From contig CM077150.1 in assembly GCA_039583875.1 (NCBI GenBank), forward strand, positions 184,330,375-184,394,374: a stretch of 64,000 bases of DNA, read 5' to 3'. The notes beneath the pieces were generated by a model. It ran no database searches. It saw nothing but the letters and a program-made list of their open reading frames with translations, and was not told the origin of the DNA. Position 1 is the first letter of the stretch. The number at the start of each line of letters is the position of its first letter. The translations under genes and the position numbers were made by a program. Source of the DNA: Platanthera guangdongensis. Its lineage: Eukaryota; Streptophyta; Magnoliopsida; Asparagales; Orchidaceae. Below, piece after piece: positions 52,693 to 62,581 of this stretch.

Positions 52693-54318
52693 TGTTGAAA
52701 TTTGTGAAGTGGAAGTGGGTGACGGGACAGGCCGCGCGGCCTGTGGCGGACAGCTTTGGCGGACTGGGCGGACTGGGCGGACTGAGGTTTGCGGCCTGGT
52801 GAAAAGTCTGGTGGAAGCCGGCTGTGTTCTGAGCGGGTTGTTGCATGGAGTCCGCGGTTTGGTGCGGCCTGGTATCTGCGGATAGAGAGGCTTGCGGACT
52901 GGTGCTTTGCTCAGTGGTCGCGGGTGCAAGCTTGCGCTGTTGGCGGGTTGGTTCGAGTTCGCGGGAAGCCTTGCGGACTGGTGTGTCCGCGGTTTGGGCT
53001 GTTGCGGACTGGGCCTTGAGCTTGGCTGAGGCCTTGTCGAGCTCAGGTGTTACAGCAGGTCTTGCTGTGGAGACCGGTTGGCGGACTGGTGTTTGGAGTC
53101 CGGGAGGTAGCTGCTGTGTTGGACAAGTGCAAGGAGCTCGCGGACTGGTTGCGGTCTGTGCTAGGGTGTTTGGCGGACGGGACTTTGTGTCCGCCATGCT
53201 CGCACTGGCCCTTGATGGTTTTGGACTTGGTCACACATTGTGCCAAGTTCATGGTGTCCGCCGTATCCGCCAAGTCCGCTGTGACCGGGCGGACTGTTGC
53301 TGTGCCTTTGGTCGTGGACTTGTGGCGGATTGAGGTGTGAGTCTTGCGGACTGCCTCGGGTTGGTGCGGACAGCCATTGAAGGGGGTTTGCTGTCCTGAA
53401 GCAGTTGGAGCTTTGCGGGCTGGTGTCTTGTCCGCTTAGCTTGGGCGGACTGGAGAGGGTTCGTCAACGGTTGCCGTGCTCCTGGCGGTTTCCTTGGTAT
53501 CCGGCTAAGTCCATGCGGACTCAGCGGACGGTGGTTGTATTCGCGCGGACTGAGGGTGGTGTCGCTATCTCTTGGGCGGTGACCACACTCCTCACCTTGC
53601 CTATAAATAGGACCCCCCAGGCACATCTACAGTAACCTAAGTAACGTGAGTGAACAGTAAATTGGGTTGGGCGAGTGCTGCGGTCTGTGTTTTCCAGTCC
53701 GCGCGGATTGTTTCAGGCTGACGGTTTGCTGTGTGCAGGTCGCGCGGATAACTTCAAGGAGCCAGGAGTCTGGCTGTGACTTCGGTCAGTGCTTGGAAGT
53801 GTGCGGTCTCTGCGGACTCAGCAGGAGGTCGCTCTGCGGCTTGTCAGTTCTGTTTCAACTTTCCCAGCTTCAATAACCTGTCCGCCGGTTTCAGGCGGGT
53901 AGGGGAGTTCCTCAGTTCGGGTTCAGCAGGAGGCGAATAACGGTCTGTCCGCGCGGCCTCGCGGTCTCGGCGGACTCCGTGGTATTCGGCGGATTGCAGC
54001 ATAGCTTGGGCGAGCTCAGCGGTCTCGGCGGTCTCGGCGACCTCGCGGTCTCGGCGGACTGGAGTGCTGTCCGCCCGGCTTGTTTTTTGATTCTTTCTGT
54101 TTACAGCTGTAATACTAGCGAAATCATGTCTCGCTATGTATGCCTCGGATTGTAAAGAAGTGAATGCATAATAAGACCTTCTTGTGCTTCCATTGTTTTG
54201 TTGGGTGCAACCTCTAGTCCTTGGGTTTTTCGCAGGTTCAGCGTGCGAACTGGGTAGTTCCGAAGATATTAATTTGGTGTTTGGGCTATCTTGCTGACCA
54301 CGTTGAGAAAATTTAACA
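52693..54318 (+). repeat. 5' LTR of element J
   Basis: It contains about 16 exact GCGGACT motifs and several complements GTCCGC, denser in the first 900 bp and again at 53930-54060 as GCGGTCTCGGCGG phrases. TATA box at 53601-53610. The ORFs on both strands here are made of the motif and are not genes. Confidence 0.96.
53601..53610 (+). promoter_or_regulatory. TATA box of element J's LTR
   Basis: CTATAAATAG is followed by GACCCCCC. The same block is in the 3' LTR at 59451-59460, and a close version is in I's LTR. Confidence 0.7.
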
Positions 54319-54331
54319 TGGTATCAGAGGG
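54319..54331 (+). other. Primer-binding site of element J (initiator Met)
   Basis: TGGTATCAGAGGG directly follows the LTR end AACA with no spacer. Confidence 0.93.
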
Positions 54332-54459
54332 AGGTTTCTGAGGTTGCGGAGGTTCAGTTGCGTGAGCGGAGGTCAACCAGCGTTGTTACTCAGGGATTGA
54401 GTGGTGTTCAACCTGTGTTGTTGCTCGGAGCTGCTGAAGGTTACCAACAGGTGGTTGCA

Positions 54460-55281
54460 ATGGAAGGAAGCTTAGCAAGAGGTCTTGGCATTGAAATCCT
54501 AACGCCGACTAACTACAAGAAGTGGAAGTCGTGCATGAAGAGTTATCTTCTGGGCGAGGAGCTGTGGGAAGTTGTTAGTGGAGACGACAAACAGGAAGTT
54601 ACTGCTGCTTTCGGTACTGCTGACCAGGTGAGGCTCTGGAGAAGAACTAATGCTAAGGCAGAGTTCGTTCTGAAGAGAGTTGTCTCTCCGGAACTGTTTG
54701 ATCACATCATTGGATGTGAGTCGGCTGCTGATATTTGGACAACCATTGATGAGTTGTTCAATAGGAAGAATGTGGCGCGGCTTCAGTTCCTGGAGAATGA
54801 GTTGGCCAGGGCAACTCAGGGAGACCTTTCCATCTCCAAGTACTTCTTAAAGATGAAGAGCTTGTGTGCTGAGCTGTCGGCACTGGATCCTGATGAGCCT
54901 ATCTCTGAGGCAAAGATGAAGAGGCACATTATCCGCGGCTTGCGGATGGAGTATGTGGCCTTTGTTACATCTGTTCAAGGGTGGGCTACTCAGCCGTCTC
55001 TGCTGGAGCTGGAGAATCTGCTTGTCTCGCAGGAGAGCTTAGCAAGGCAGATGGCTGGAGTGAATCTGAATCAGGAAGGCAGCGAGGCTCTCTTCTCAGG
55101 CAAGAAGAAGGGATGGGAAGGGAAGAAGAAGAAGAAGGTGCAGGCCGCTGTTGAGAAGGAGGCTTCAACTTCATATCCGCCGGAGAGGAGCAATGCTCCT
55201 AAGGACTGGAAGAAGAATCTGAAGTGCTACCGGTGTCATCAGCGAGGGCACTTCAAGCGGGACTGCAAGGTCAAAATGTAG
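54460..55281 (+). CDS. gag: gag of element J
   Basis: ATG at 54460 (MEGSLARGLGIEIL) is chosen over earlier non-ATG codons because copia Gag normally starts just before the L-x-x-x-N-Y-x-x-W block, here LTPTNYKKWKSCMKSYLLGE. The capsid-like domain continues with VRLWRRTNAKAEFVLKR, AADIWTTIDELF, LQFLENELARATQGD, MKRHIIRGLRMEY and LLELENLLVSQES. A zinc knuckle CYRCHQRGHFKRDC precedes the TAG at 55279. The same frame reads on into pol, so this TAG is either a nonsense mutation or a readthrough-type boundary. 273 codons. Confidence 0.93.
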   Translation: MEGSLARGLGIEILTPTNYKKWKSCMKSYLLGEELWEVVSGDDKQEVTAAFGTADQVRLWRRTNAKAEFVLKRVVSPELFDHIIGCESAADIWTTIDELFNRKNVARLQFLENELARATQGDLSISKYFLKMKSLCAELSALDPDEPISEAKMKRHIIRGLRMEYVAFVTSVQGWATQPSLLELENLLVSQESLARQMAGVNLNQEGSEALFSGKKKGWEGKKKKKVQAAVEKEASTSYPPERSNAPKDWKKNLKCYRCHQRGHFKRDCKVKM

Positions 55282-58200
55282 CCTGGGCATGCTGCGGGAA
55301 AGGAGGAAGCTTGCTCGCGAAGTGAAGAAGCAGAATGGGGAGGAGCTTTCATGACGGGCACTTGTGTCCGGGCCTTATCTGCTGAGGACTTCAACAGCAA
55401 GTGGATCATAGACTCCGGGTGTGGTCATCACCTCACCGGAGACAAGTCGAAGTTCACCTCCATGCAGGCTTACTCAGGTAATGAAGCTATTATCACTGCT
55501 GATAATACTGTTTATGCAGTAGAGAAGGAGGGGGTCGTGTCTGTAGGTAGTGATCAGGGGCCACTCACATTAAGGAGTGTGTATCACGTGCCGGGCATGA
55601 AGAAGAACCTCTTCTCGGTGACCAACGCGGTGGACACTGGGTATCACGTTCTGTTTGGGCCAACAGATGTGAGGTTCCTTCGCAACGTATCAGCGGTGAA
55701 GGCTGATGTTGCTCATGTTGGGAGGAGGGTGAAGAACTTGTTTGTTCTTTCCACCAGTGCCTATGCTGATAGGATGAGAGCCAATGATAGTGCGGCTATC
55801 TGGCATGAGAGGCTGGGGCATGTTGGCATGGACAAGCTAAAGGCAATGGCGAGTAGAAGTCTGGTGAGGGGGTTGCCGATGTTGTCCTCCTTTGGTGATG
55901 GGCATGTTTGTGCGGGCTGTCAATACGGTAAGGCACATCGCCTTCCGTTTGATAAATCTCAAACAAGGAGCAAGAAACCATTGGAGTGTATTCATGGCGA
56001 CCTGATGGGACCGACTGTTACTGCCAGCCTTGGTGGAAGCAAATACATGCTTGTTTTGGTTGATGACTACTCAAGGTATACTTGGGTGTACTTCTTAAAG
56101 GAGAAGTCGGAAGCCTTCCATTTGTTCGTGGAGTTCAAGGAGTTGGTAGAAGGCCGGCTTGGCTTGCGGGTTAAGAAGTTTAGAACTGATAACGGAGGAG
56201 AATTTGTTTCCTCCGAGTTTTCTAACTTCTGCAGGAAGCACGGGATCCAACGAGAGCTTACTTGTGCTCACACTCCACAACAAAATGGGGTAGCGGAGCG
56301 GAAGATCCGTCATTTGACGGAAACCTGCAAATGCTGGCTGCATGCGAAAGATATCCCGAGGTCCTTTTGGGCGGAGGGAATGTCTTGTGTTGCTTATGTT
56401 ATCAACCGGATGCCACTCAGCCCTATCAACATGAAGACTCCTATTGAGCTGTTGTTGAAGGAGAAGCCGAGTGTTGTACACCTTAGGGTGTTCGGTTCAA
56501 CTTGCTACGTGCATGTCCCGGATGCTTCACGGACAAAGCTGGATGCGAAGGCAAGGAAACTTGTCTTTGTTGGCTATGATGAGCGGAAGAAGGGATGGAA
56601 ATGCATGGACCCTGTGACGAAGAAGTTCGTGGTGTCAAGAGACGTTGTCTTTGACGAGCTGACGTCATATGGAGGTGGCTCGGTGGAGCTTACCAGAAGT
56701 AGCAAGGTTGAGGAAGCACCGGTGGAGGCTGCTGAAGGCTTGGAAGAGGAGCTTGCTGTTTCACTAGCAGCTCCTGTTGCTTCGAACTCCGAGGCTGAGC
56801 CTTCTGGTTCAGGAAACAGGGGGAGCACTGCTCAATGCTTGCCCCAGGTAGGAGTGGAGCCTGAAGAAGCAACGGAAGCCGTGAGCAAGGAGCCGTGTCT
56901 TCGGATATCGAAGAGGGTGGTTAAGCCACCGGCTCGGTACTGTGATGGGAATGCAGTGAGCTTTGTCTCCTGCTTCTTTGCAGGTCCTCTGGATGAGCGA
57001 GAGCCTGCAAACTTCAACGAGGCCACTGGAGTGAAGGAGTGGGATGATGCCATGAAGGAAGAGATTGATGCTCTGAAAAAGAATGAAACCTGGGACCTTG
57101 TGCCCAAGGTTGATGGCATTACTCCGGTTACTTGCAAGTGGGTGTATAAGTTGAAGAAGAAGGCTGATGGGAGCATTGATCAGTTCAAGGCTCGCCTGGT
57201 TGCAAGAGGATTCTCACAGCAGTATGGAGAAGACTATGAGGAGACATTCAGTCCAGTTGCGAAGATGACGTCTGTAAGAGTGGTGATCGCCTTGGCTGCT
57301 AGCAAGGGATGGAGGTTGTGGCAACTCGATGTGAAGAATGCCTTTCTTTACGGAGAGATTGACAAGGACATCTTCATGGATCAGCCGCTTGGTTTCGTCT
57401 CTGAGAAGCATCCGGACTATGTCTGCAAACTCAGGAAGGCTCTCTATGGGTTGAAGCAAGCTCCTCGAGCGTGGTTTGGGAAGATTGCAGAGTACTTATA
57501 ATTCTGTGGATACCTGGCTTCTAACTCGGATTCTAGCTTGTTCGTCAAGAAGAAGGGAGAGCTAAGAGTCTTGGTCCTACTGTATGTGGATGACATGATC
57601 ATCACAGGGAACTCGGAGGAGGAAGTAGCAAGGCTCAGGGGAGAGCTTGCTATATGCTTCGAGATGAAAGACTTGGGAGAGTTGCATCACTTTCTTGGTC
57701 TGGAAGTGGAGAGGAAGGAGTGCGGGGTTCTCATTAGCCAGAAAGGGTATGCTGATCGCATTGTGAAGCGGTTTGGCATGGGCGAAGGGAAGAAGTGCTC
57801 TACTCCACTGTAACCTGGGCTAAAGCTTCGTCGAGATGAGGGAAGGGTTCTTCATGATCCCTTGGTGTTCAGGGCTCTTGTTGGGAGCTTGATTTACCTG
57901 ACGATTACAAGGCCGGATATAGCTTATGCTGTTGGCCGAGTAAGTCGGTATATGGCTGAACCAAGGCAATCTCATCTAGTGGCGGCGAAGGGAATTCTGA
58001 AGTATGTCAAGGTGACTTCTGAGATGGGACTCCTCTATAGAAGGGACGCGGAGGTTGCGTTGCTCGGGTACACGGATGCTGACTATGGCGGTGATTCGGA
58101 TGATCGAAGGTCTACTTCAGGTTATGTGTTCACTTGCGGTTCAGCTAGCATCTCGTGGTGTAGCAAGAAGCAGGACTCGGTGTCAGTTTCAACCACGGAG

Positions 58201-58548
58201 GCGGAGTATAAGGCTTCGGCCTTGGCTGCTCGGGAAGCCGTTTGGTTGAGGAGGCTTATAGAGGATGTTCATGAAGAAGTGCAAGGGCCTACTTTACTCC
58301 GGGGTGACAATGAGAGTGCTCTCAAACTGGTAAACAATCCAGTGTGTCACGCCAGGACCAAGCATATAGAGATTGATCACCACTTCATCAGGGAGAAGGT
58401 GTTGGAAGGATCTCTGCTGGTCGGGCATGTTCGGAGTGAAGATAATCTTGCTGACATCTTCGCGAAGCCGCTGTCGAAGGGTCCCTTTGAATGCTTGCGC
58501 AGCTTGCTGGGCTTGGTCACCACTTCTCACTTCAAGGGGGAGTGTTGA
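55282..58548 (+). pseudogene. pol: pol of element J: protease, integrase, RT, RNase H
   Basis: It is in the same frame as gag. Protease: WIIDSGCGHHLTGDKSKF (Asp-Ser-Gly at 55411-55419). Integrase: zinc finger (WHERLGHVGMDKL, CAGCQYGKAH), core LVDDYSRYTWVYF, FRTDNGGEF and PQQNGVAERKIRH, all intact. RT: CKWVYKLKKKADG, ARLVARGFSQQYGEDYEE, QLDVKNAFLYGEI and [13 protein letters not shown]. Then TAA at 57499, the active site LYVDDMIITG at about 57580, and TAA at 57811. RNase H: GYTDADYGGDSDDRRSTSG, TTEAEYKASALAAREAVW and RGDNESALKL, with IDHHFIRE and the end at TGA 58546. Two nonsense codons are the only defects I see. Confidence 0.95.
58534..58542 (+). other. Polypurine tract of element J
   Basis: AAGGGGGAG abuts the 3' LTR start. 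The pol stop codon TGA overlaps the first bases of the LTR (58546-58548). Confidence 0.9.
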
Positions 58549-60168
58549 AATTTGTGAAGTGGAAGTGGGTGACGGGACAGGCCGCGCGGCCTGTGGCGGA
58601 CAGCTTTGGCGGACTGGGCGGACTGGGAGGACTGAGGTTTGCGGCCTGGTGAAAAGTCTGGTGGAAGCCGGCTGTGTTCTGAGCGGGTTGTTGCATGGAG
58701 TCCGCGGTTTGGTGCGGCCTGGTATCTGCGGATAGAGAGGCTTGCGGACTGGTGCTTTGCTCAGTGGTCGCGGGTGCAAGATTGCGCTGTTGGCGGGTAG
58801 GTTCGAGTTCGCGGGAAGCCTTGCGGACTGGTGTGTCCGCGGTTTGGGCTGTTGCGGACTGGGCCTTGAGCTTGGCTGAGGCCTTGTCGAGCTCAGGTGT
58901 TACAGCAGGTCTTGCTGTGGAGACCGGTTGGCGGACTGGTGTTTGGAGTCTGGGAGGTAGCTGCTGTGTTGGACAAGTGCAAGGAGCTCGCGGACTGGTT
59001 GCGGTCTGTGCTAGGGTGTTTGGCGGACGGGACTTTGTGTCCGCCATGCTCGCACTGGCCCTTGATGGTTTTGGACTTGGTCACACATTGTGCCAAGTTC
59101 ATGGTGTCCGCCGTATCCGCCAAGTCCGCTGTGACCGGGCGGACTGTTGCTGTGCCTTTGGTCGTGGACTTGTGGAGGATTGAGGTGTGAGTCTTGCGGA
59201 CTGCCTCGGGTTGGTGCGGACAGCCATTGAAGGGGGTTTGCTGTCCTGAAGTAGTTGGAGCTTTGCGGGCTGGTGCCTTGTCCGCTTAGCTTGGGCGGAC
59301 TGGAGAGGGTTCGTCAACGGTTGCCGTGCTCCTGGCGGATTCCTTGGTATCCGGCTAAGTCCATGCGGACTCAGCGGACAGTGGTTGTATTCGCGCGGAC
59401 TGAGGGTGGTGTCGCTATCTCTTGGGCGGTGACCACACTCCTCACCTTGCCTATAAATAGGACCCCCCAGGCACATCTACAGTAACCTAAGTAACGTGAG
59501 TGAACAGTAAATTGGGTTGGGCGAGTGCTGTGGTCTGTGTTTTCCAGTCCGCGCGGATTGTTTCAGGCTGACGGTTTGCTGTGTGCAGGTCGCGCGGATA
59601 ACTTCAAGGAGCCAGGAGTCTGGCTGTGACTTCGGTCAGTGCTTGGAAGTGTGCGGTCTCTGCGGACTCAGCAGGAGGTCGCTCTGCGGCTTGTCAGTTC
59701 TGTTTCAACTTTCCCAGATTCAATAACCTGTCCGCCGGTTTCAGGCGGGTAGGGGAGTTCCTCAGTTCGGGTTCAGCAGGAGGCGAATAACGGTCTGTCC
59801 GCGCGGCCTCGCGGTCTCGGCGGACTCCGTGGTATTCGGCGGATTGCAGCATAGCTTGGGCGAGCTCAGCGGTCTCGGCGGTCTCGGCGACCTCGCGGTC
59901 TCGGCGGACTGGAGTGCTGTCCGCCCGGCTTGTTTTTTGATTCTTTCTGTTTACAGCTGTAATACTAGCGAAATCATGTCTCGCTATGTATGCCTCGGAT
60001 TGTAAAGAAGTGAATGCATAATAAGACCTTCTTGTGCTTCCATTATTTTGTTGGGTGCAACCTCTAGTCCTTAGGTTTTCCGCAGGTTCAGCGTGCGAAC
60101 TGGGTAGTTCCGAAGATATTAATTTGGTGTTTGGGCTATCTTGCTGACCACGTTGAGAAAATTTAACA
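58543..60168 (+). repeat. 3' LTR of element J
   Basis: Same length as the 5' LTR. Differences include GGGCGG to GGGAGG near 58627, AAGCTTG to AAGATTG near 58789, and CATTGTTTTG to CATTATTTTG near 60043. It is followed by ATGCC and the rest of I's LTR. Confidence 0.96.
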
Positions 60169-60635
60169 ATGCCGAGGTGGTCAAAGCTCCCCAGCCCGCC
60201 TGGACGTATAAGGTACTTTTTACTATTTTGCCCCTGTTGGTCTGCCCATAGCGCTTCAAAACAGTGGAGTTTGGCTGTTGGCAGACCCGACCAAGGGTTT
60301 TCCGGTAATTTCAGGTCAGTTCTTTTGGTTATTGGCAGTCCAGATTTTAAAAACTATAAATAGGACCCAAGGGGTACCCCAGAAAGCAGGTTCTCCCCTA
60401 TGCTATCCTGCTCCAATCTTCAAGTGCTTTCTGAGGGTACCTTAGCTCGGCTTCTGGCTAAGGAGGGGAAGCGCTCTGAGATCTTCCGGGTTTGTGGTGG
60501 GACCTCCCCCGCCGAGCACTTGGGTCTGTGTCACCTTGTCTTCTTTGTTGTTTTTCTTGCAGGAGCGAAGTAGGTGCGAGACCACCCCTTCCCCAAGGGC
60601 GAACTCCACAGGAGATCGAGGCATCAGTTTCAACA
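60169..60635 (+). repeat. 3' LTR of element I, right piece
   Basis: It resumes at the target duplication ATGCCGAGGTGG and matches 39891-40355, with the TATA box at about 60352-60366. It ends CAGTTTCAACA, then TTTCT and E's integrase on the minus strand. Confidence 0.93.
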
Positions 60636-60640
60636 TTTCT

Positions 60641-61789
60641 AATGTATCTTTTGTAGTTTGTGTGAATATAACATATACAACCAAAAACTTTAAAATATGT
60701 GATTTTAGGTTTCTTTCCTTTAAGCAATTCATAGGGGGTCTTATTTTTCAGCTTATGTATGAGTCTTCTATTCAGGACATAGTTAGCAGTGTTTACAGCT
60801 TCTGCCCAAAAGGATAGAGGTATGTAAGCATCTGCCAATAATGTACCTGCAGCTTCAATGAGTGTCCTATTTTTTCTTTCAGCTACCCCATTTTGTTGGG
60901 GAGTTCTAGGGGCTAAGAAGCACTGCCTGATACCTTCCTTCTCACAGAACTCATGCATAAGAAGTGACTCAAACTATATGCCATGATGACTTCTGATTAA
61001 TACAACATGAGTACAGAACTCAATCTGTATGGTCCTGAGAAAATCTATAAGAACCTTGAATGTATCTGACCTAGTTCTCAGAGAGGCCACCCAACTGAAT
61101 CTAGAGAAGTCATCAACAATTACTAAAGTGTAAGACTTCCCTCCTAGGCTTTGTACTGCAATGGGTCCAAATATGTCCACATGAAGCAAATACAAAATCC
61201 TAGGTGAATCACTCTTATTAATAGATTTGAAACTAGTTTTAGTTTGCTTGCCTAATTGACAAGCCCTGCATAGGTTTTCCTTCTTGTAGGGGCCAGAAGG
61301 TAAGTCTCTAACAAGGTTGTCTTTAGATAACCTAGCTATATTTTTAAGGTTTACATGACCTAATCTTTTATGCCACAACTCATTTTGGTTACTAGTGATA
61401 TTGATTAAACAAACATCAGTTTTGGCAGAAATAAAATCCACTAGATATATGTTACCTTGTCTTGTTCCAATTAAAACAGTTTTGTTTTCATTATTAATAG
61501 TAGAACAGGAGGTAGAGTTAAAGTGTACCTGATAACCTTCATCACATAATTGGCTTATGGATATTAGGTTATGTTTGAGTCCTCTTACATATGTTACTCT
61601 CTTGAAAGTAACTGTTCCAATCTTTACTACTCCATATCCTTCAGACTGGGCACTATTTGAATCACCAAAGATCACCTTTGGTCCTAGCTTGGACTTGTAA
61701 TTAGATAGATTGTCCTTGCTGCCTGTCATATGCTTGGAGCAACCACTGTCTAAGTACCAGGTCTGACTCACCCTTGGACAGCTCTTCAC
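60641..61789 (-). pseudogene. pol (PR-IN): Protease and integrase of element E (cut by I)
   Basis: The minus frame from 61789: protease TWYLDSGCSKHMTG (Asp-Ser-Gly intact). The integrase zinc finger is intact (LWHKRLGHVNLKNI, CRACQLGKQTKTSF). The core has LVIVDDFSRFSW for the first Asp. The second block reads IRSHHGI and then TAG, so the catalytic Asp has become His and a stop follows. The third is APRTPQQNGVAERKNR (Glu intact). The tail ITYFKVFGCICYIHTNYKRY runs into I at 60640. Except for the TAG at about 60971 the frame is open. It continues at 39672. Confidence 0.93.
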
Positions 61790-62489
61790 CTGTAATGAAA
61801 AACAAAAATTAATTATTCTTGACCCAGGTTACCTTGGGTCCTTTATTCTGTTGAAATGAAAAGCTGGATATAACTGACAAAGTAGGTTGAGATTTATAAC
61901 CGAAGGGGTGATATCTCAAAGGTGGAATAACCTAATCAGCTACTGGAGTGAATGGTTTATTAGCTGGCTTAGAATTTCTGTAAGAGAAATGATTTAAGTT
62001 TGGTCCTTCTGGGTTCGACGAGTTTCTGTAAGTTCATCGACCAGAGTTCGACGAATAGGGCTGAGATCGTCGATCTCTGCTCAGAGAATGACAATAGTCA
62101 TTTTCTGCGCCCCATGTTTGTCGACCTCTGCTCGACGAACCATACAAAGTTCGTCGATCGCAGTTGGACGAATTGTTATTTCTGAAGTTTGCGTTCAACG
62201 TTCGTCAATCTAGGTTCGATGAACGGGCCACATTTCGACGATCTGAGTTTGACGAATGCTGCTGAATCTTGTTTTTATTAGCTATTTTTTGATTTTTATT
62301 GCTCTTTTCTGTGGGTTTTGGATTGTTTTCAGACATTGGTTTGTTTATTATCTTCTCTTTTCCCTTGGCAGAAACAAATTTAATGGGTGTCACAAGGATA
62401 TTTTTCTTAATTATGGGGGGCAAACCTGATGATGCACCCAAGCCCAGCTTGCCATTTAATCTGGCATTTATTGTGCTTGTTATGTCCAT
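61790..62489 (-). pseudogene. Gag-protease connector of element E carrying the TTCGTCGA motif in coding sequence
   Basis: From 62489 the minus frame reads KNQKIANKNKIQQHSSN and then a run of peptides such as SSNSDRRNV, RSSNLD, SSNCDRRTL, SSSRGRQTW, LSRDRRSQ and SSNSGR, ending near NSSNPEGPN. These arise because the DNA is an array of TTCGTCGA and TCGACGAA pairs (61990-62270). TGA codons at two CGA positions break it. About 61790-61990 has no motif and no recognised domain. Element A has no TGTCGACA in the same place. Confidence 0.7.
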
Positions 62490-62581
62490 CAGCTTGAGAC
62501 TTCTTCCATTGAGAGAATGTTCAAGTTGTTTAGCCTCATATAAATCAGATTTTAATTTAATTATCTGCTCATTTGCTGAAG

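Larger units (their letters stand above)
52693..60168 (+). mobile_element. Element J: young Ty1/copia retrotransposon in I's 3' LTR
   Basis: LTRs are 52693-54318 and 58543-60168 (both 1626 bp; TGTTGAAATTTG ... GAAAATTTAACA) with about 15 differences by eye, roughly 1%. The PBS is TGGTATCAGAGG at 54319 and the PPT AAGGGGGAG at 58534. The target duplication is ATGTC (left) against ATGCC (right; the undisturbed site in I's left LTR is ATGCC). Gag and pol lie in one frame over 54460-58548 with three nonsense codons and no frameshift, so it is almost intact. It is the innermost and youngest insertion. Confidence 0.97.
39678..60635 (+). mobile_element. Element I: Tat-type Ty3 retrotransposon in E's integrase, hosting J
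   Basis: The left LTR is 39678-40355. The right LTR is split by J into 52477-52692 and 60169-60635. Ends are TGTACAACCCC ... GTTTCAACA, with target duplication TTTCA (39673-39677) against TTTCT (60636-60640). Without J the element is about 13.5 kb. Marks of the Tat lineage: Gag with a C-x2-H-type knuckle, an extra second RNase H, tandem repeats after pol, and antisense ORFs before the 3' LTR. Its GC content is much higher than that of A, E and F. The first 215 bp of the LTRs differ at about seven positions, counted by eye. Confidence 0.94.

Noticed and set aside
52505..53340. Long ORFs in both directions over J's LTR, repeated at 58532-59190
   Set aside because: They are LTR sequence dominated by the GCGGACT motif. 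They begin in I's LTR in one copy and inside J's pol in the other, so they are not genes.
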